Shown: positions 34,772 to 44,549, numbered from the stretch's first letter. The stretch: 64,000 nt of DNA from an uncultured Spirochaetales bacterium (GCA_949300325.1 CASGDQ010000024.1:62001-126000), one strand, 5' to 3'. A program made the numbers and translations. Notes: generated by a model from the letters alone, not told the origin.

Positions 34772-35776
34772 ATGAGTTCATTCAGCGACAAGATGAAGGA
34801 TCTCGCCAGGAAGGCCAATAAAACCCTCGTTCTGGCAGAAGGTCTTGAAGAAAGAACGGTTAAGGCAGCCAGGAAGATCATGGATGAGAAACTTGCCAAG
34901 AAGGTAATTCTCGTCGGAGAAAAGGCAAAAGTCGAGGCATTCGCTTCCTCTTTAGCAGTCAATCTGGAGGGAATCGAGATTTCCGATCCCCAGACAAGCC
35001 CGCTCAAGGCGGAATTCGCCCATGAATATTATGAACTTAGAAAGCATAAGGGAATGACTGAGGAGCAGGCCCTTGTAGACATAGTCGACATGCTCCGCTG
35101 GGGAGCAATGCTTGTTCACACAGGAAAGGCGGATGCAATGGTGGCAGGAGCAGAAAGCACCACAGCAAACGTTCTGAGAGCCGCATTCAACATCATCAAA
35201 TGCCGCCCCGGCATCAAGAGCGCATCCAGCTGCTTCGTCATGGCTACTGATAAGACAAACTACGGAGTCGGCGGCTCGTTCATCTTTGCCGACTGCGCAA
35301 CCATTCCGAATCCGACAGCCGAACAGCTTGCAGAGATTGCGGAAATGAGCGCCGACAGCTGCAGGACATTCCTAGAGGCAGAACCGGTTGTAGCGCTTCT
35401 CAGCTACTCGACAAAGGGCTCTGCAAAAGGCGATCTTGTCGACAAGGTTGTGACAGCAACAAATCTTGTGAAGGCAAAATGCCCGGACCTCAAGGTCGAC
35501 GGAGAGCTGCAGCTTGATGCTTCCATCGTAGACAAGGTTGCAAAACAGAAAGCTCCTGGATCGGAAGTGGCAGGACATGCAAACGTCCTCGTATTCCCGG
35601 ATCTCCAGGCAGGAAATATCGGATACAAGCTCGTACAGCGCCTTGCTGGAGCAGAGGCATACGGCCCGATATTGCAGGGATTTGCAAAACCGATCTCAGA
35701 TCTTTCCAGAGGCTGCTCGGTCGATGACATCGTCGTCACAAGCGCGATTACGCTTGCCCAGAGCGCAAAGAACTAA
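34772..35776 (+). CDS. pta: Phosphate acetyltransferase
   Basis: A 334-residue short-form Pta that interconverts acetyl-CoA and acetyl phosphate, a step of acetate fermentation. Typical are [38 protein letters not shown] and [12 protein letters not shown], then [31 protein letters not shown] and the C-terminal [15 protein letters not shown]. An acetate kinase gene is not beside it. TAGGAG precedes the ATG and cre-like sites cover the promoter, suggesting carbon control. Confidence 0.96.
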   Translation: MSSFSDKMKDLARKANKTLVLAEGLEERTVKAARKIMDEKLAKKVILVGEKAKVEAFASSLAVNLEGIEISDPQTSPLKAEFAHEYYELRKHKGMTEEQALVDIVDMLRWGAMLVHTGKADAMVAGAESTTANVLRAAFNIIKCRPGIKSASSCFVMATDKTNYGVGGSFIFADCATIPNPTAEQLAEIAEMSADSCRTFLEAEPVVALLSYSTKGSAKGDLVDKVVTATNLVKAKCPDLKVDGELQLDASIVDKVAKQKAPGSEVAGHANVLVFPDLQAGNIGYKLVQRLAGAEAYGPILQGFAKPISDLSRGCSVDDIVVTSAITLAQSAKN

Positions 35777-35787
35777 GGAAAGGACAA

Positions 35788-35817
35788 AATGCGGCAGAAA
35801 CCCTGCCGCATTTTTTT
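35788..35817 (+). terminator. Intrinsic terminator of pta
   Basis: AATGCGGCAG (35788-35797) pairs with CTGCCGCATT (35803-35812), followed by a run of T. Confidence 0.92.
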
Positions 35818-35846
35818 CTGAAACAAGCTCAAGCTAGCCTTTTTCT

Positions 35847-36395
35847 TCATGACTCAAAATTCTTGAAGATTGCATCTATTATAAAATCATTCAGCTTTTC
35901 AGTCTCTTTCTCATTCTCTTTTTTCAGGCTATGCCCTACTTCGGGTACGATCAGAGTCGGGAAGCCATGCGCTTTGCCAAAAGATGCCAGAAATGAAGCA
36001 TCCAAGAGAGGATCCCTATCGCCAATGACCGCATATTCAACCAAGGAATATGCAGACAGCTCGTTGAGCGCATCCATTGTAGGAGTAAGAAGCATATGCC
36101 TGGTTTTTATCTTCAAAAGCGAAGAGATCTTCAATGCGCTTATGCATCCGAGGCTTTTTGAGACGAAAACCAAATCATCCTCTCCGCTCACCCACAAATC
36201 GCTTAAAACACATAGTGCATAACCTGTTGCGATATCCGCAGCCTCCTTGACCGTCTCAATATCCTTAAAAGGGATGAAGGAGAAGCTGATCGGAAATGAT
36301 GAGAATCCGCGCTTTTCAAGCTCAAGACGCACACGGACAAAAAGCCTTTCATCGCAGGTATATCCGGTTCCAGGGAAAAATATGGCCTTTCTCAT
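35847..36395 (-). CDS. Small alpha/beta hydrolase-like protein (182 aa)
   Basis: A 182-residue compact alpha/beta-hydrolase. It begins RKAIFFPGTGYTCDERLF, has a nucleophile elbow VSKSLGC (Ser in S-x-S-L-G, a departure from GxSxG), a later acid-strand AVIGDRDPLLDA and a candidate catalytic His in PEVGHSL. It has no signal peptide. GGAG lies 7-8 bases before the ATG. The family is probably an uncharacterised dienelactone-hydrolase-like or YdeN-like group. Confidence 0.7.
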   Translation of the reverse strand: MRKAIFFPGTGYTCDERLFVRVRLELEKRGFSSFPISFSFIPFKDIETVKEAADIATGYALCVLSDLWVSGEDDLVFVSKSLGCISALKISSLLKIKTRHMLLTPTMDALNELSAYSLVEYAVIGDRDPLLDASFLASFGKAHGFPTLIVPEVGHSLKKENEKETEKLNDFIIDAIFKNFES

Positions 36396-36451
36396 TGAAA
36401 ACTCTCCATCCTCATTCTAGCATGGAAATGCACATCTTGAATCCGGCATGA

Positions 36452-36457
36452 TACAAT
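36452..36457 (+). promoter_or_regulatory. Extended -10 ahead of the HAD gene
   Basis: TGA then TACAAT (36452-36457) is an extended -10; the ATG at 36471 is 13 bases away, so the leader is about 6 bases with no Shine-Dalgarno. Confidence 0.4.
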
Positions 36458-36470
36458 AAAAGAATGCCTT

Positions 36471-37073
36471 ATGTTTTTTTTCGATATCGGTTCGACTTTA
36501 GTTGATGAACGGCAAGCCTATGATGAGAGGGCACGTGCGATGCTTAAAGAAAGCGGCATATCGTTTGAGCAATATACTGCAAAAAGGATTTTTTTCTCTC
36601 AAAAAGGCCTGGACGGAGATAGCGAGGCTGTAAGATTCTTCAACCTCAAGAAAACCCCTTGGCCAAGCGGGTTCGAAAGACTTTTCCTCGATGCCGAAAG
36701 AATCCTTTCATATCTGAAAAAAAAGGGATATAAGCTTGGAATAATCGCAAACCAGCTTCCAGGAGCAAAGGAGAGGCTGAAGGACTTTGGAATCCTTGAA
36801 TACTTTGAAACGCTTGCCATATCTTCTGAGCTTGGAATGCAGAAACCTGATGAGAGGATCTTTTTATGGGCATTAGAGGCTTCTATGTGCACTGCCCACA
36901 ATGCTGTTATGATTGGGGATCGGATAGACAACGACATAATTCCAGCAAAAAGGATTGGAATGAAAACAATTTGGATAAACAGAAATCCTAATATGACAAA
37001 GCTGGATTTTGGATTATTGGGTTTTGCAGACCATACCGTGCACACGCTCGACGGCTTGAGAGACCTTTTATGA
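36471..37073 (+). CDS. HAD-family hydrolase
   Basis: A 200-residue haloacid-dehalogenase-superfamily phosphatase. Motif I is FFDIGSTLVDE at residues 3-13 with the nucleophile Asp, though the second Asp of DxD is replaced by Gly-Ser as in some HAD subgroups. Motif II is IIANQ, and motifs III/IV are ELGMQKPDERIF and MIGDRIDNDIIPAKRIGMKTIWI. The substrate is not predictable. It converges with the phosphoesterase gene 4 bases away. Confidence 0.85.
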   Translation: MFFFDIGSTLVDERQAYDERARAMLKESGISFEQYTAKRIFFSQKGLDGDSEAVRFFNLKKTPWPSGFERLFLDAERILSYLKKKGYKLGIIANQLPGAKERLKDFGILEYFETLAISSELGMQKPDERIFLWALEASMCTAHNAVMIGDRIDNDIIPAKRIGMKTIWINRNPNMTKLDFGLLGFADHTVHTLDGLRDLL

Positions 37074-37077
37074 TGCT

Positions 37078-37824
37078 TCACTGATACAGCTCGGAAACCA
37101 GGCTGCTTTGGAATAACTGCCCGGTATCAAGATCCATCATCGTAAGCCTCATCCCCCATCCTGCGCCCGTATCAAGATCGATCAGATTGTAATCCCCGCT
37201 CATAAGAGGGGAATAATCCTTTTTTACAAGTGGAGAATGTCCCACGAGTATCTTTCTGGAGAGCTTTTTCACCTTCTTCATAACATCCTTTCTTTTTTTA
37301 CCGTCATAGGCCAGCAGCACCAGGCTGCGGTCTACCGTCACGGAAGGCGGATCGTCGGAAAATACCAAATCATCTCTTACTGATTTAAAAAGCATGTCCG
37401 GTATCAGAGAATCCCAATCAGCATCCACAGGAAGGCCTCCATGGACCATCACATATCCCGGGAAAAGCCTGATATACGGCCAAGAAGATAAGAAGGAGGC
37501 CATCTCAAGCAGCCTGCTTCTGCCTACCCCCGACCTTTTGAAAGAGGAAACAGTAGCATCCCCTCCCTTTCTGCCATACCAGAAATCATCGCTGCCGCCC
37601 GATAAAAGATAATCCAAAAGATATAGATCGTGATTGCCGAGCACGGGATAGAATTTCTTGATCCTCATCATAAGTGCAAGCGTCTCATAGGTCTCCGGAT
37701 ACCGGTCGCATACATCGCCGACAAAATAAAGCTCATCATCCTCAAATGAGAAAGAAACCTTTTCCAAAACGTCACAAAGCGCCCTATATGCCCCATGCAC
37801 ATCGCCAAGGGCATACCGGGCCAT
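37078..37824 (-). CDS. PPP-family metallophosphoesterase
   Basis: A 248-residue serine/threonine-phosphatase-like or ApaH-like enzyme. The motifs are complete: ALGDVHG (8-14), FVGDVCDRYPE, VLGNHDLYLLD, MVHGGLP and ILVGHSPL. It could dephosphorylate proteins or cleave dinucleoside polyphosphates. The ATG at 37824 shares a base with the rsmA stop (TGATG) and GGGAG lies about 10 bases upstream. Confidence 0.88.
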   Translation of the reverse strand: MARYALGDVHGAYRALCDVLEKVSFSFEDDELYFVGDVCDRYPETYETLALMMRIKKFYPVLGNHDLYLLDYLLSGGSDDFWYGRKGGDATVSSFKRSGVGRSRLLEMASFLSSWPYIRLFPGYVMVHGGLPVDADWDSLIPDMLFKSVRDDLVFSDDPPSVTVDRSLVLLAYDGKKRKDVMKKVKKLSRKILVGHSPLVKKDYSPLMSGDYNLIDLDTGAGWGMRLTMMDLDTGQLFQSSLVSELYQ

Positions 37825-38654
37825 CAGCAAAGTCTCCCATGAAGGCGCAGCAGATCCTCAAGAGAAAGGTTCTCCGCCCTCTCTCCGGGATTTATTCCAG
37901 CTGCATCAAGCACCTGGTCCACCCTGTCTTTTCCGGTCAACGGAATAAGATTGTTCCTTACAGTTTTCCTCCGCTGGGAAAAAAGCGTCCTGACCAAAAA
38001 GGAAAATGCCTTGCGGTCGATATCATGAAGCTCATCTTTTTTCCTCATCACCACGACAGCTGAATCGACATTCGGTTCGGGAAAGAAATTCTTCCTTCCT
38101 ATGTTGAATGCACAATACGGAGCATAATCAAGCTGGCAAAGAACTGAAAAAGATGAATAATCCTTATTGCCAGGCTTTGCATCCATCCTGTCCACGACCT
38201 CCTTCTGGAGCGTAAAAACCATGATCTCGGGAAGGACAGCCCTTTCTATCATGTCAGCGATTATTAGTGATCCGACGTTGTAAGGAAGATTGCCCATTAT
38301 CGCATAAGGGTGATCGGATATGCCTTTCATCGTCTTAAGCGCATCCCCCTCCACAAGAGAAAAAAGGGGCTCATCAAAAAAAGCCTCCTCCTTGAGGATC
38401 TTCGCAAAGCCATGATCTATCTCAAAGCAGGTCAGGACGGCGCCTCTTTTTATTAGCTGCTCGGTAAGGGCTCCCAGCCCCGGGCCTACCTCCCATACCG
38501 TCTTTCCTCTGATATCTCCTGCAAGATCCGCAATACGGCTTCTCACAGGCTCGGGAAGAAGAAAATTCTGGCCGAATTTCTTGCTCATGGCAAAGCCATG
38601 CGAATCCAGTACAGCTGTAATTTCCCTGACGCTCTCGTAATCAAGATCCCACAT
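37824..38654 (-). CDS. rsmA: 16S rRNA dimethyladenosine transferase (KsgA)
   Basis: A 276-residue SAM-dependent enzyme that dimethylates A1518 and A1519 of 16S rRNA. Motifs: KKFGQNFLLPEPV, VWEVGPGLGALTEQLIKRG, CFEIDHGFA, and the catalytic NLPY in MGNLPYNVGS; the C-terminal domain has NFFPEPNVDSAVV and LFSQRRKTVRNNL. The ATG at 38654 fits family starts. It has no Shine-Dalgarno and a TATGCT -10 ends 6 bases upstream. Confidence 0.95.
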   Translation of the reverse strand: MWDLDYESVREITAVLDSHGFAMSKKFGQNFLLPEPVRSRIADLAGDIRGKTVWEVGPGLGALTEQLIKRGAVLTCFEIDHGFAKILKEEAFFDEPLFSLVEGDALKTMKGISDHPYAIMGNLPYNVGSLIIADMIERAVLPEIMVFTLQKEVVDRMDAKPGNKDYSSFSVLCQLDYAPYCAFNIGRKNFFPEPNVDSAVVVMRKKDELHDIDRKAFSFLVRTLFSQRRKTVRNNLIPLTGKDRVDQVLDAAGINPGERAENLSLEDLLRLHGRLC

Positions 38655-38658
38655 GGCT

Positions 38659-39966
38659 CTAGCATAAGAGATTTTTCTCCGGTTTTGCAACATAAACAGC
38701 CAGAAGAAGGCAGGAAAGGATCATCACAAGGCCGGCATATGTTCCCTTATCGCTGGTCTGTGCTAAAGATGGAAGGTCGCTGAGAATGAAGCATAAGGCA
38801 TCATAAGGATAACGTATTAAAAAAGATAAAAAAGGAAAAATCAGGGCCAGCATGCAGAGCGCCATGAACACCGTCACAAGAAATGTGGCTGGAAACGAGA
38901 AAAAAAGGCCCGATAGGGTAAAAGATCCGAAAAGCATCAGCGAATAAGGAATTGAAAATGAAAGAGCTCCGGCACTCTACACCACAGGCTTGAAGAACCG
39001 TATCAGAGGCGCCTTCTCAAGAGGGCTGAAGAAAAACATTCCCGATAGGGATAAGAAGCTATAGACAGAGGCTGCGCAAAAGAGGTTTTCAGGGAAAAAG
39101 AGAGAAAGCAGGATGAAGGAAAGGCACACAGCCTCATCGCTATCGGCATCAGGAAAGAAGAAGAATATCATCCTGAAGCAGAATGCTCTGAAAAGGGATG
39201 CTCTGAAAGAGGAAAGCCAGGTAAAAGAAAAAAGAAGTGGAATGGATAACGCCCTGGCCCGCTTTTTTCCCAAAAAAGGAGCAAGAGGAAGAACAAGGAA
39301 GGAGGACAATATCGACAAGTGCATTCCAGATAACGCAAAAACATGCGCTACCCCTTTTTTTCTGCCTTTTTCTATTACGCTGTTCTCTGGATCGTATCCT
39401 GCACCAAAGAAAAGGAGGCGGAAAAGCTCCAGTTCCTCCTCTCTAAGCCCATTAAGGCGGGAGGAAAGGAAAAACCTGATGCCTCTTCTTACCTCGTTGG
39501 AAACTGAAAGGTTTTCCGCCTCCAGATGCTCTGCAAAAAAAAAGCCGTCCTCGGCAAAATACCCCTCTGCCCTGATGAATGCATCCCTTCCAAAAGGATC
39601 ATATGGGCTGAGGACCCCCACCACCCCGGATGAAGAGGCATAAACGCCATGATCGGTTTTGATGCTGGAAAGCTCCATGGAGAAATACTGCATTCCATCA
39701 TTCTTGATGGACGGCTCGCTTGAGGCAATGCCTGTTATGCCGCTGATGCGGTCCTTCTCGAGGCAAAGGGATATATAGAAGCTGTCCGCCGCTTTTTCTG
39801 AAGAGGCCAGAACTGCGGCAAAAATGATGATGCGCACCTTCTTTTTCTCATCGCCCGTAAGGAAAAAGAGAAGAAGCAGAAGCACAAGAAAAAAAGGAAA
39901 CGGAAAATATTGGCAAGGGAAAAGCAGAACTGCGTAAATAACGAGAACAAGCGGTATGTAAAGCAT
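38659..39966 (-). pseudogene. comEC: ComEC/Rec2-type DNA-uptake channel, interrupted by an in-frame TAG
   Basis: The first part (39966-38977, 329 codons) has the DUF4131-like N-terminus and the ComEC signature VAHVFALSGMHLSIL with following helices. It stops at TAG (38979-38977). Reading on in the same frame for 12 codons and beyond gives SAGALSFSIPYSLMLFG and then GLFFSFPATFLVTVFM, which continues the conserved ComEC membrane core, to a stop at 38659. One base change to a sense codon would restore 435 residues. No C-terminal metallo-beta-lactamase domain is present even then. The start has GGAGGAAGGA. Confidence 0.78.
38661..38690 (-). promoter_or_regulatory. Promoter of rsmA, leaderless arrangement
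   Basis: TTGCAA (38690-38685), an 18-base spacer and TATGCT (38666-38661), then 6 bases to the ATG at 38654. It lies inside the end of the broken comEC gene. Confidence 0.5.
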
Positions 39967-40011
39967 TCCTTCCTCCTACTATATAGAGAAAGGAAAGGCG
40001 GTTATGTCCAA

Positions 40012-40746
40012 CTAAAGCGATAGATAGAACGCTAAAAGATATATGTCATAACGTCCGGTGCCGTAAGCTTTCAGAAGGCGGTTCTTCATCGATCTGGAAT
40101 CATAACCACCCTTTTTCAAATCCTGCATATCGGAAAAAAGAGCTTTCTCCTCCTTAGCAATATAAGAAGAAAATAATCTGGTAAAAAGAGGATACATATC
40201 TTCCTCTCCAGAAGGGATGAGAAAACTGTCCAGGCCTGAAACGATCTTGTCTGTAAGCTCTACCGGGGAAAACTTTTTCAAATCTGCATAAAGGGATTCC
40301 AAATGTCCAAGCAGCGGGCTTTCCTCCTCCAAGGCATTATCAACGGCCTTCAATAGCCTCTTCTTATAATCTAAAGCCATGATCTGCCTGGTATCACGGT
40401 TTTTCATATACCGCCAGAAAATAACGCTTGCTGCAAGAGCGATTATGATCTCATCGAGAATTGGAAACGGATCGCGTACGGCAAGCGTTCCGATAAAATA
40501 AACTATCAAAAAGACAAGAGAAGAAAGCAGGAGACGGACAGTATACCTTTTCTCCTGCACATAATGGTCGACCATCTTGGAAATCTTTTGCTTCAGTTCA
40601 GCTATGAATTCCTCCTCCTCTTTTCCAGTAAGAAGAGAGGAGGAAAAAATATGGAAAGATGGAACCTCTGAAGCTCCGCAGTCCTTGATGTCGATATCGC
40701 TCAGATCGATCGCCTCGCCATCAAGGACCATATGGAAAACTGTCAT
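40012..40746 (-). CDS. Hypothetical membrane protein (244 aa)
   Basis: I do not recognise the family. The N-terminal 75 residues are polar, two adjacent transmembrane helices follow (LLLSSLVFLIVYFIGTLAV and ILDEIIIALAASVIFW), and the C-terminal half is helical and charged. Both termini are probably cytoplasmic. The ATG at 40746 forms TGATG with the phosphoglucomutase stop, so it is co-translated with that gene. AGGA lies upstream. Confidence 0.7.
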   Translation of the reverse strand: MTVFHMVLDGEAIDLSDIDIKDCGASEVPSFHIFSSSLLTGKEEEEFIAELKQKISKMVDHYVQEKRYTVRLLLSSLVFLIVYFIGTLAVRDPFPILDEIIIALAASVIFWRYMKNRDTRQIMALDYKKRLLKAVDNALEEESPLLGHLESLYADLKKFSPVELTDKIVSGLDSFLIPSGEEDMYPLFTRLFSSYIAKEEKALFSDMQDLKKGGYDSRSMKNRLLKAYGTGRYDIYLLAFYLSL

Positions 40747-42464
40747 CAAAGAGCATCCTTGAAATCAGAAATTATTTCGCCAAGCCTCTCTTCCAGGGCC
40801 TTTCTTCCGTCCGCGCCCTCTTTAAGGAATACATAATATTTGATCTTTGGCTCGGTGCCTGACGGACGTACGACAAGCTTTTCACCGCTGACAAAACGGA
40901 TGATTATGACATCTGCCTTCGGAAATCCTGTGCCTGGCTCCAAAAGATCCTCGATTTTCCCAATCGTTCTGCCAACAAGCGTGTCTCCTGCTTTCAGGCA
41001 GCGGAAATTTCTCATGATCTCCTGCATCTTCTCTTTTCCGCTTGCGCCCTCATAATCACGGCTGAACACCACTTCCGTACTGTAGCCATAAGAGGCATAG
41101 ATAGCATCAAGCCTCTGCTGCAGGGTAATGCCCTTTGAGGCGTAGTAGCACATCATCTCCACTGCGGCAACAGCTGAGGATACCGCATCCTTGTCTCTGA
41201 CAGCATTGACAGTCAAGAATCCATAGCTTTCCTCGCAGCCAAAGAGGAAATATCTATCCTGTGTGATGCCATCGTCAATCTTCTGCATCTGTTCTGCAAT
41301 ATACTTGAACCCGGTCAAAACATCCTTGCACTCCCCGCCGTTCTTTTCCGCGATATCCCTGACAAGATCGGTGGTTACAAGGCTCTTTACTACAAGCGGG
41401 CTTCTTCCTGCGCCAAGCCCGAGCTCCTTCGCAGTAACCAAAAGATAATCGGAAAGAAGGGTTGCTATCTGATTTCCGGTAAGAAGCTGATACTCGCTCT
41501 TATCGCTGTTCTTTGGTATTGCTATTCCCAGCCTGTCGGCATCCGGGTCCGTACCAAGCACGATATCCGCCTTCTCCTTTTTAGCAAGAGCGATAACTTT
41601 CTCCATAGCCTCGGCAGATTCCGGATTGGGAAGCTTGACAGTCGGGAACGACCCGTCCGGCTCTTCCTGCTCCTTGACAACCACGACATCGATTCCAAGG
41701 TCCCCGAGCATAGTCCGAACAGGAATATTTCCTGATCCATGCAGCGGAGTGTAAGCAACCTTTATCTTCGCCTTGCTAAGAAGCTCCGGTCGGCGCAGGG
41801 ATGCCTTGACCATCGCATAATAGGCCTCATCGACCTCTTTAGGAACGGACGTGAGAATGCCGCTCTTTCTGGCTTCCTCCTCCCCCATATCCTTGATATC
41901 CTTAGCCTCAACCGCATTTGCAAGCTTTGCAATCTCTATATCATGAGGCGGCGTGACCTGACCGCCGTCAGACCAGTAGACCTTGTAGCCGTTATACTTG
42001 CTGGGATTATGGCTGGCTGTAACAACAATTCCGGCCGTCGCTTTCAGATAACGCGTACAGAAGCTGAGCATCGGAACCGGATGAAGAACATCATAAAGGT
42101 ATGTCCTTACCCCGTTGGCAGACAGCACCAAAGCCGCAGAAAGAGCAAAATCTTTCGAAAAATGCCTGCTGTCATATGCGATCGCAACACTGGGATCCTT
42201 GATCGATTTCAAATAATCGGCAAGTCCCTGGGTGACCTTGCGCACCATGAACGTATTGATCCTGTTGGTGCCTCCCCCTATCACACCGCGCATTCCCGCG
42301 GTCCCGAAAGCAAGCGATGTGTAGAACCTGTCATAAAGTCCATCCCAATCCTGCATCTCTACAGCATTTTCAACCTCGCTTCTGAAAACCGGGTTCTTTT
42401 CGCTAGAAATATAAAGACGAGCCTTTTCCAACACTTCCGTCTTCTGTTTCTCGGTAATCTCCAT
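40746..42464 (-). CDS. Phosphoglucomutase/phosphomannomutase
   Basis: A 572-residue alpha-D-phosphohexomutase (PGM2-like length). Active-site serine loop TASHNPSKYNGYKVYWSDGG, metal loop GTDPDADRLGIA, sugar-specificity loop GCEESYGFL and phosphate-binding RPSGTEPKIKYYV are all intact. It interconverts hexose-1- and hexose-6-phosphates for glycolysis and polysaccharide precursors. AAGGAGG precedes the ATG. Confidence 0.93.
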   Translation of the reverse strand: MEITEKQKTEVLEKARLYISSEKNPVFRSEVENAVEMQDWDGLYDRFYTSLAFGTAGMRGVIGGGTNRINTFMVRKVTQGLADYLKSIKDPSVAIAYDSRHFSKDFALSAALVLSANGVRTYLYDVLHPVPMLSFCTRYLKATAGIVVTASHNPSKYNGYKVYWSDGGQVTPPHDIEIAKLANAVEAKDIKDMGEEEARKSGILTSVPKEVDEAYYAMVKASLRRPELLSKAKIKVAYTPLHGSGNIPVRTMLGDLGIDVVVVKEQEEPDGSFPTVKLPNPESAEAMEKVIALAKKEKADIVLGTDPDADRLGIAIPKNSDKSEYQLLTGNQIATLLSDYLLVTAKELGLGAGRSPLVVKSLVTTDLVRDIAEKNGGECKDVLTGFKYIAEQMQKIDDGITQDRYFLFGCEESYGFLTVNAVRDKDAVSSAVAAVEMMCYYASKGITLQQRLDAIYASYGYSTEVVFSRDYEGASGKEKMQEIMRNFRCLKAGDTLVGRTIGKIEDLLEPGTGFPKADVIIIRFVSGEKLVVRPSGTEPKIKYYVFLKEGADGRKALEERLGEIISDFKDAL

Positions 42465-42525
42465 AAACCCTCCTTATCAAACCGGAAAATCTCTCTTAGA
42501 TTATACAACAGAAAATGAAACGGCC

Positions 42526-43191
42526 TCAATCAAATAATACCGCCGAAAGCGCTTTTGAAAGCATTTTCACATCCTTTGCTACATATAGGGGGCAAAAAGC
42601 CTCAAAGCTTCGGGCATCCCTGAAGCCGTAGGAAACGAGGATTACTGGGGCATTGATATTTTTAGCAGTATGGTAATCCACATCGCTGTCGCCGACAAAA
42701 ATGACCTTTTTCCTATTCAGGCCGGCCTCCTCCAAAACGGATAGCGTCAATCCTGCATCGGGCTTTAGTGGAGAAGCAGGCCTTTTTCCCCTTACGAAAA
42801 GAAATCTTATTGAAGGAAAATGCACTTTCATCAAAAGCTGTGCTATGTCCTCATCCTTATTTGTAAGAACCCCCATGGGAATGCCCTTTGCCTGCAATGT
42901 CAAAAGCATTTCCTCCATACCTTCATAACTTCTTGTTCTGACGGATGGATTGCTCCTATAATAGCGCAGCATCGTATTATAGCATCCATCAACATCCGCC
43001 TCTGCTCCGCCATGGGCCAATACTGCCCGTTCCATAGCCTTTTTCAGACCATTTCCAACATAGGATTTAACCTCTTCTGTAGTGCAGGTTTTCAAATTTC
43101 TTGATACAAGTGCGAAATTGATGGCTTCCTTTATATCAGGCAGTGTATCCAAAAGTGTTCCGTCAAGATCAAAAACAACAGCTTTTTCCAT
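42526..43191 (-). CDS. HAD-family phosphatase, phosphoglycolate-phosphatase-like
   Basis: A 221-residue HAD subfamily IA enzyme. Motif [17 protein letters not shown], cap-domain YVGNGLKKAMERA, motif II GVLTNK, motif III with PLKPDAG, and motif IV FVGDSDVDYHTAKN are all present. The closest named relatives are Gph and PpaX, but the substrate is open. The ATG lacks a Shine-Dalgarno; TTGATC and TAGACT lie upstream with the -10 only 6 bases away. It is divergent from the methyltransferase gene. Confidence 0.88.
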   Translation of the reverse strand: MEKAVVFDLDGTLLDTLPDIKEAINFALVSRNLKTCTTEEVKSYVGNGLKKAMERAVLAHGGAEADVDGCYNTMLRYYRSNPSVRTRSYEGMEEMLLTLQAKGIPMGVLTNKDEDIAQLLMKVHFPSIRFLFVRGKRPASPLKPDAGLTLSVLEEAGLNRKKVIFVGDSDVDYHTAKNINAPVILVSYGFRDARSFEAFCPLYVAKDVKMLSKALSAVLFD

Positions 43192-43197
43192 ATCAGC

Positions 43198-43227
43198 AGT
43201 CTACTGCCTGCATGTGGTTGCGATCAA
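43198..43227 (-). promoter_or_regulatory. Promoter of the HAD phosphatase gene, leaderless arrangement
   Basis: TTGATC (43227-43222), an 18-base spacer and TAGACT (43203-43198), then 6 bases to the ATG at 43191. Confidence 0.55.
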
Positions 43228-43279
43228 TATGCCTGATAGCTCTCCGATCTAAAGCTAGGAGTATTATTTCCTTAGGGAG

Positions 43280-43308
43280 TTGGATTACTTATAAAATACG
43301 ATTATCAT
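43280..43308 (+). promoter_or_regulatory. Promoter of the rRNA methyltransferase gene, leaderless arrangement
   Basis: TTGGAT (43280-43285), a 17-base spacer and TATCAT (43303-43308), then 7 bases to the ATG at 43316. Confidence 0.6.
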
Positions 43309-43315
43309 TTATGCC

Positions 43316-44548
43316 ATGTATAAAATAAACATCAGGCAAGGAAAAGAAAAACAGCTCAAGCGCCACCACCCATGGGTCTTTACAGGGGCCATAGAAAAGA
43401 TAGAACCAGGCTTCAGCGAAGGAGATTGGGCAGAAGTTCTCGACTCGGAAGGAAATTTCATAGCCTATGGCTACTATGATGAGAAAAGCCATATCGTGCT
43501 GCATCTGCTTTCATGGGATGAAAAGGAAATGCCCTCCGAGGATTGGATAAAAGAGAAAATCCGGCAGGCGGTGCTGAGGAGGAAGAATTTCTTTTCAAGC
43601 GATTGCACCACCAGCTGTTTCCGCATCGTGCATGGAGAAGCGGATTTTCTTCCAGGCCTGGCAGCAGACTGTTATGCCAAGCTTATCAAGATAATAATCT
43701 CTTCACGCTTTGCATACCGTTTTCTGGATATAGCAGCCAGCGAATTAGATAGGATGCTTCATCCTGCTCTGATAAGCGCAGCTGCAGACCCCGCCTACTC
43801 CTCTGCAGAAAGCCTTGCAGAAAAAACCATCTGCTACAGAAACGGAAAAAGAGAAAAGGTCGATGAAGCCTCTCTTGAAAACGTCACAGTGCTGGAAAAC
43901 GGGATATACTACGAGGTAAGCGCTGCAAGGGGTCAGAAATCAGGCTTTTATTGCGACCAGAGAGAAAACCGTACAGCAGTCGAGAAATATGCCAAAAATG
44001 CCGTCTGCCTGGATGTATGCTCGTTTACAGGCGCATTCACGCTCCATCTGCTCAAAGCCGGAGCTGAAAGCGTGAAAGCAATCGACAGCTCTGAAAGCGC
44101 ACTCAGGCATCTTTTATACCAGGTGCATCTGAACGAAAACAAGAAAACGATACCCGAAGGCTCAAGGAGCAGGGTTGAGATTGTGGAAGGCGACTGCTTT
44201 GAGCTGCTTAGAAAAGAAAAAGACGATTTCTACGACCTCATAATACTCGATCCTCCGAAGCTGGCAAAGACAAAGGGACAGCTTGAGAATGCGATGAAGG
44301 CCTATAAGGATCTTAACAGGGTTGCAATGATGAAAATAAAGGATAATGGCATACTCGTATCCTTTTCCTGCTCGGCGGCCCTTACGAGGGAAGATTTGAG
44401 AACTGTAATAGCATGGAGCGCTAAAGACGCAGACGTCGAGGCCCAGATCCTTGAAACCCTTTCAGCAGGATCCGACCATCCGGTGCGTCTGTCCTTTCCC
44501 GAATCGGAATATCTGAAAGGATTCATACTCAGGATAATAAAGAGCTGA
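43316..44548 (+). CDS. Class I SAM-dependent rRNA methyltransferase (RlmI-like)
   Basis: A 410-residue enzyme with an N-terminal PUA-like domain (KEKQLKRHHPWVFTGAIEKIE) and a C-terminal Rossmann methyltransferase. SARGQKSGFYCDQRENR and LDVCSFTGAFTLHLLKAGA are the RlmI/RlmKL-type motifs, and DLIILDPPKLAKTKGQ is the catalytic region, followed by FSCSAALTREDL. RlmI makes m5C1962 in 23S rRNA. It ends one base from the corA stop on the other strand. Confidence 0.92.
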   Translation: MYKINIRQGKEKQLKRHHPWVFTGAIEKIEPGFSEGDWAEVLDSEGNFIAYGYYDEKSHIVLHLLSWDEKEMPSEDWIKEKIRQAVLRRKNFFSSDCTTSCFRIVHGEADFLPGLAADCYAKLIKIIISSRFAYRFLDIAASELDRMLHPALISAAADPAYSSAESLAEKTICYRNGKREKVDEASLENVTVLENGIYYEVSAARGQKSGFYCDQRENRTAVEKYAKNAVCLDVCSFTGAFTLHLLKAGAESVKAIDSSESALRHLLYQVHLNENKKTIPEGSRSRVEIVEGDCFELLRKEKDDFYDLIILDPPKLAKTKGQLENAMKAYKDLNRVAMMKIKDNGILVSFSCSAALTREDLRTVIAWSAKDADVEAQILETLSAGSDHPVRLSFPESEYLKGFILRIIKS

Positions 44549-44549
44549 A

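Noticed and set aside
36660-36690. tRNA-like GGTTCGA string within the HAD gene
   Set aside because: No cloverleaf arms surround it and the frame is coding; no tRNA gene was found anywhere in the window.
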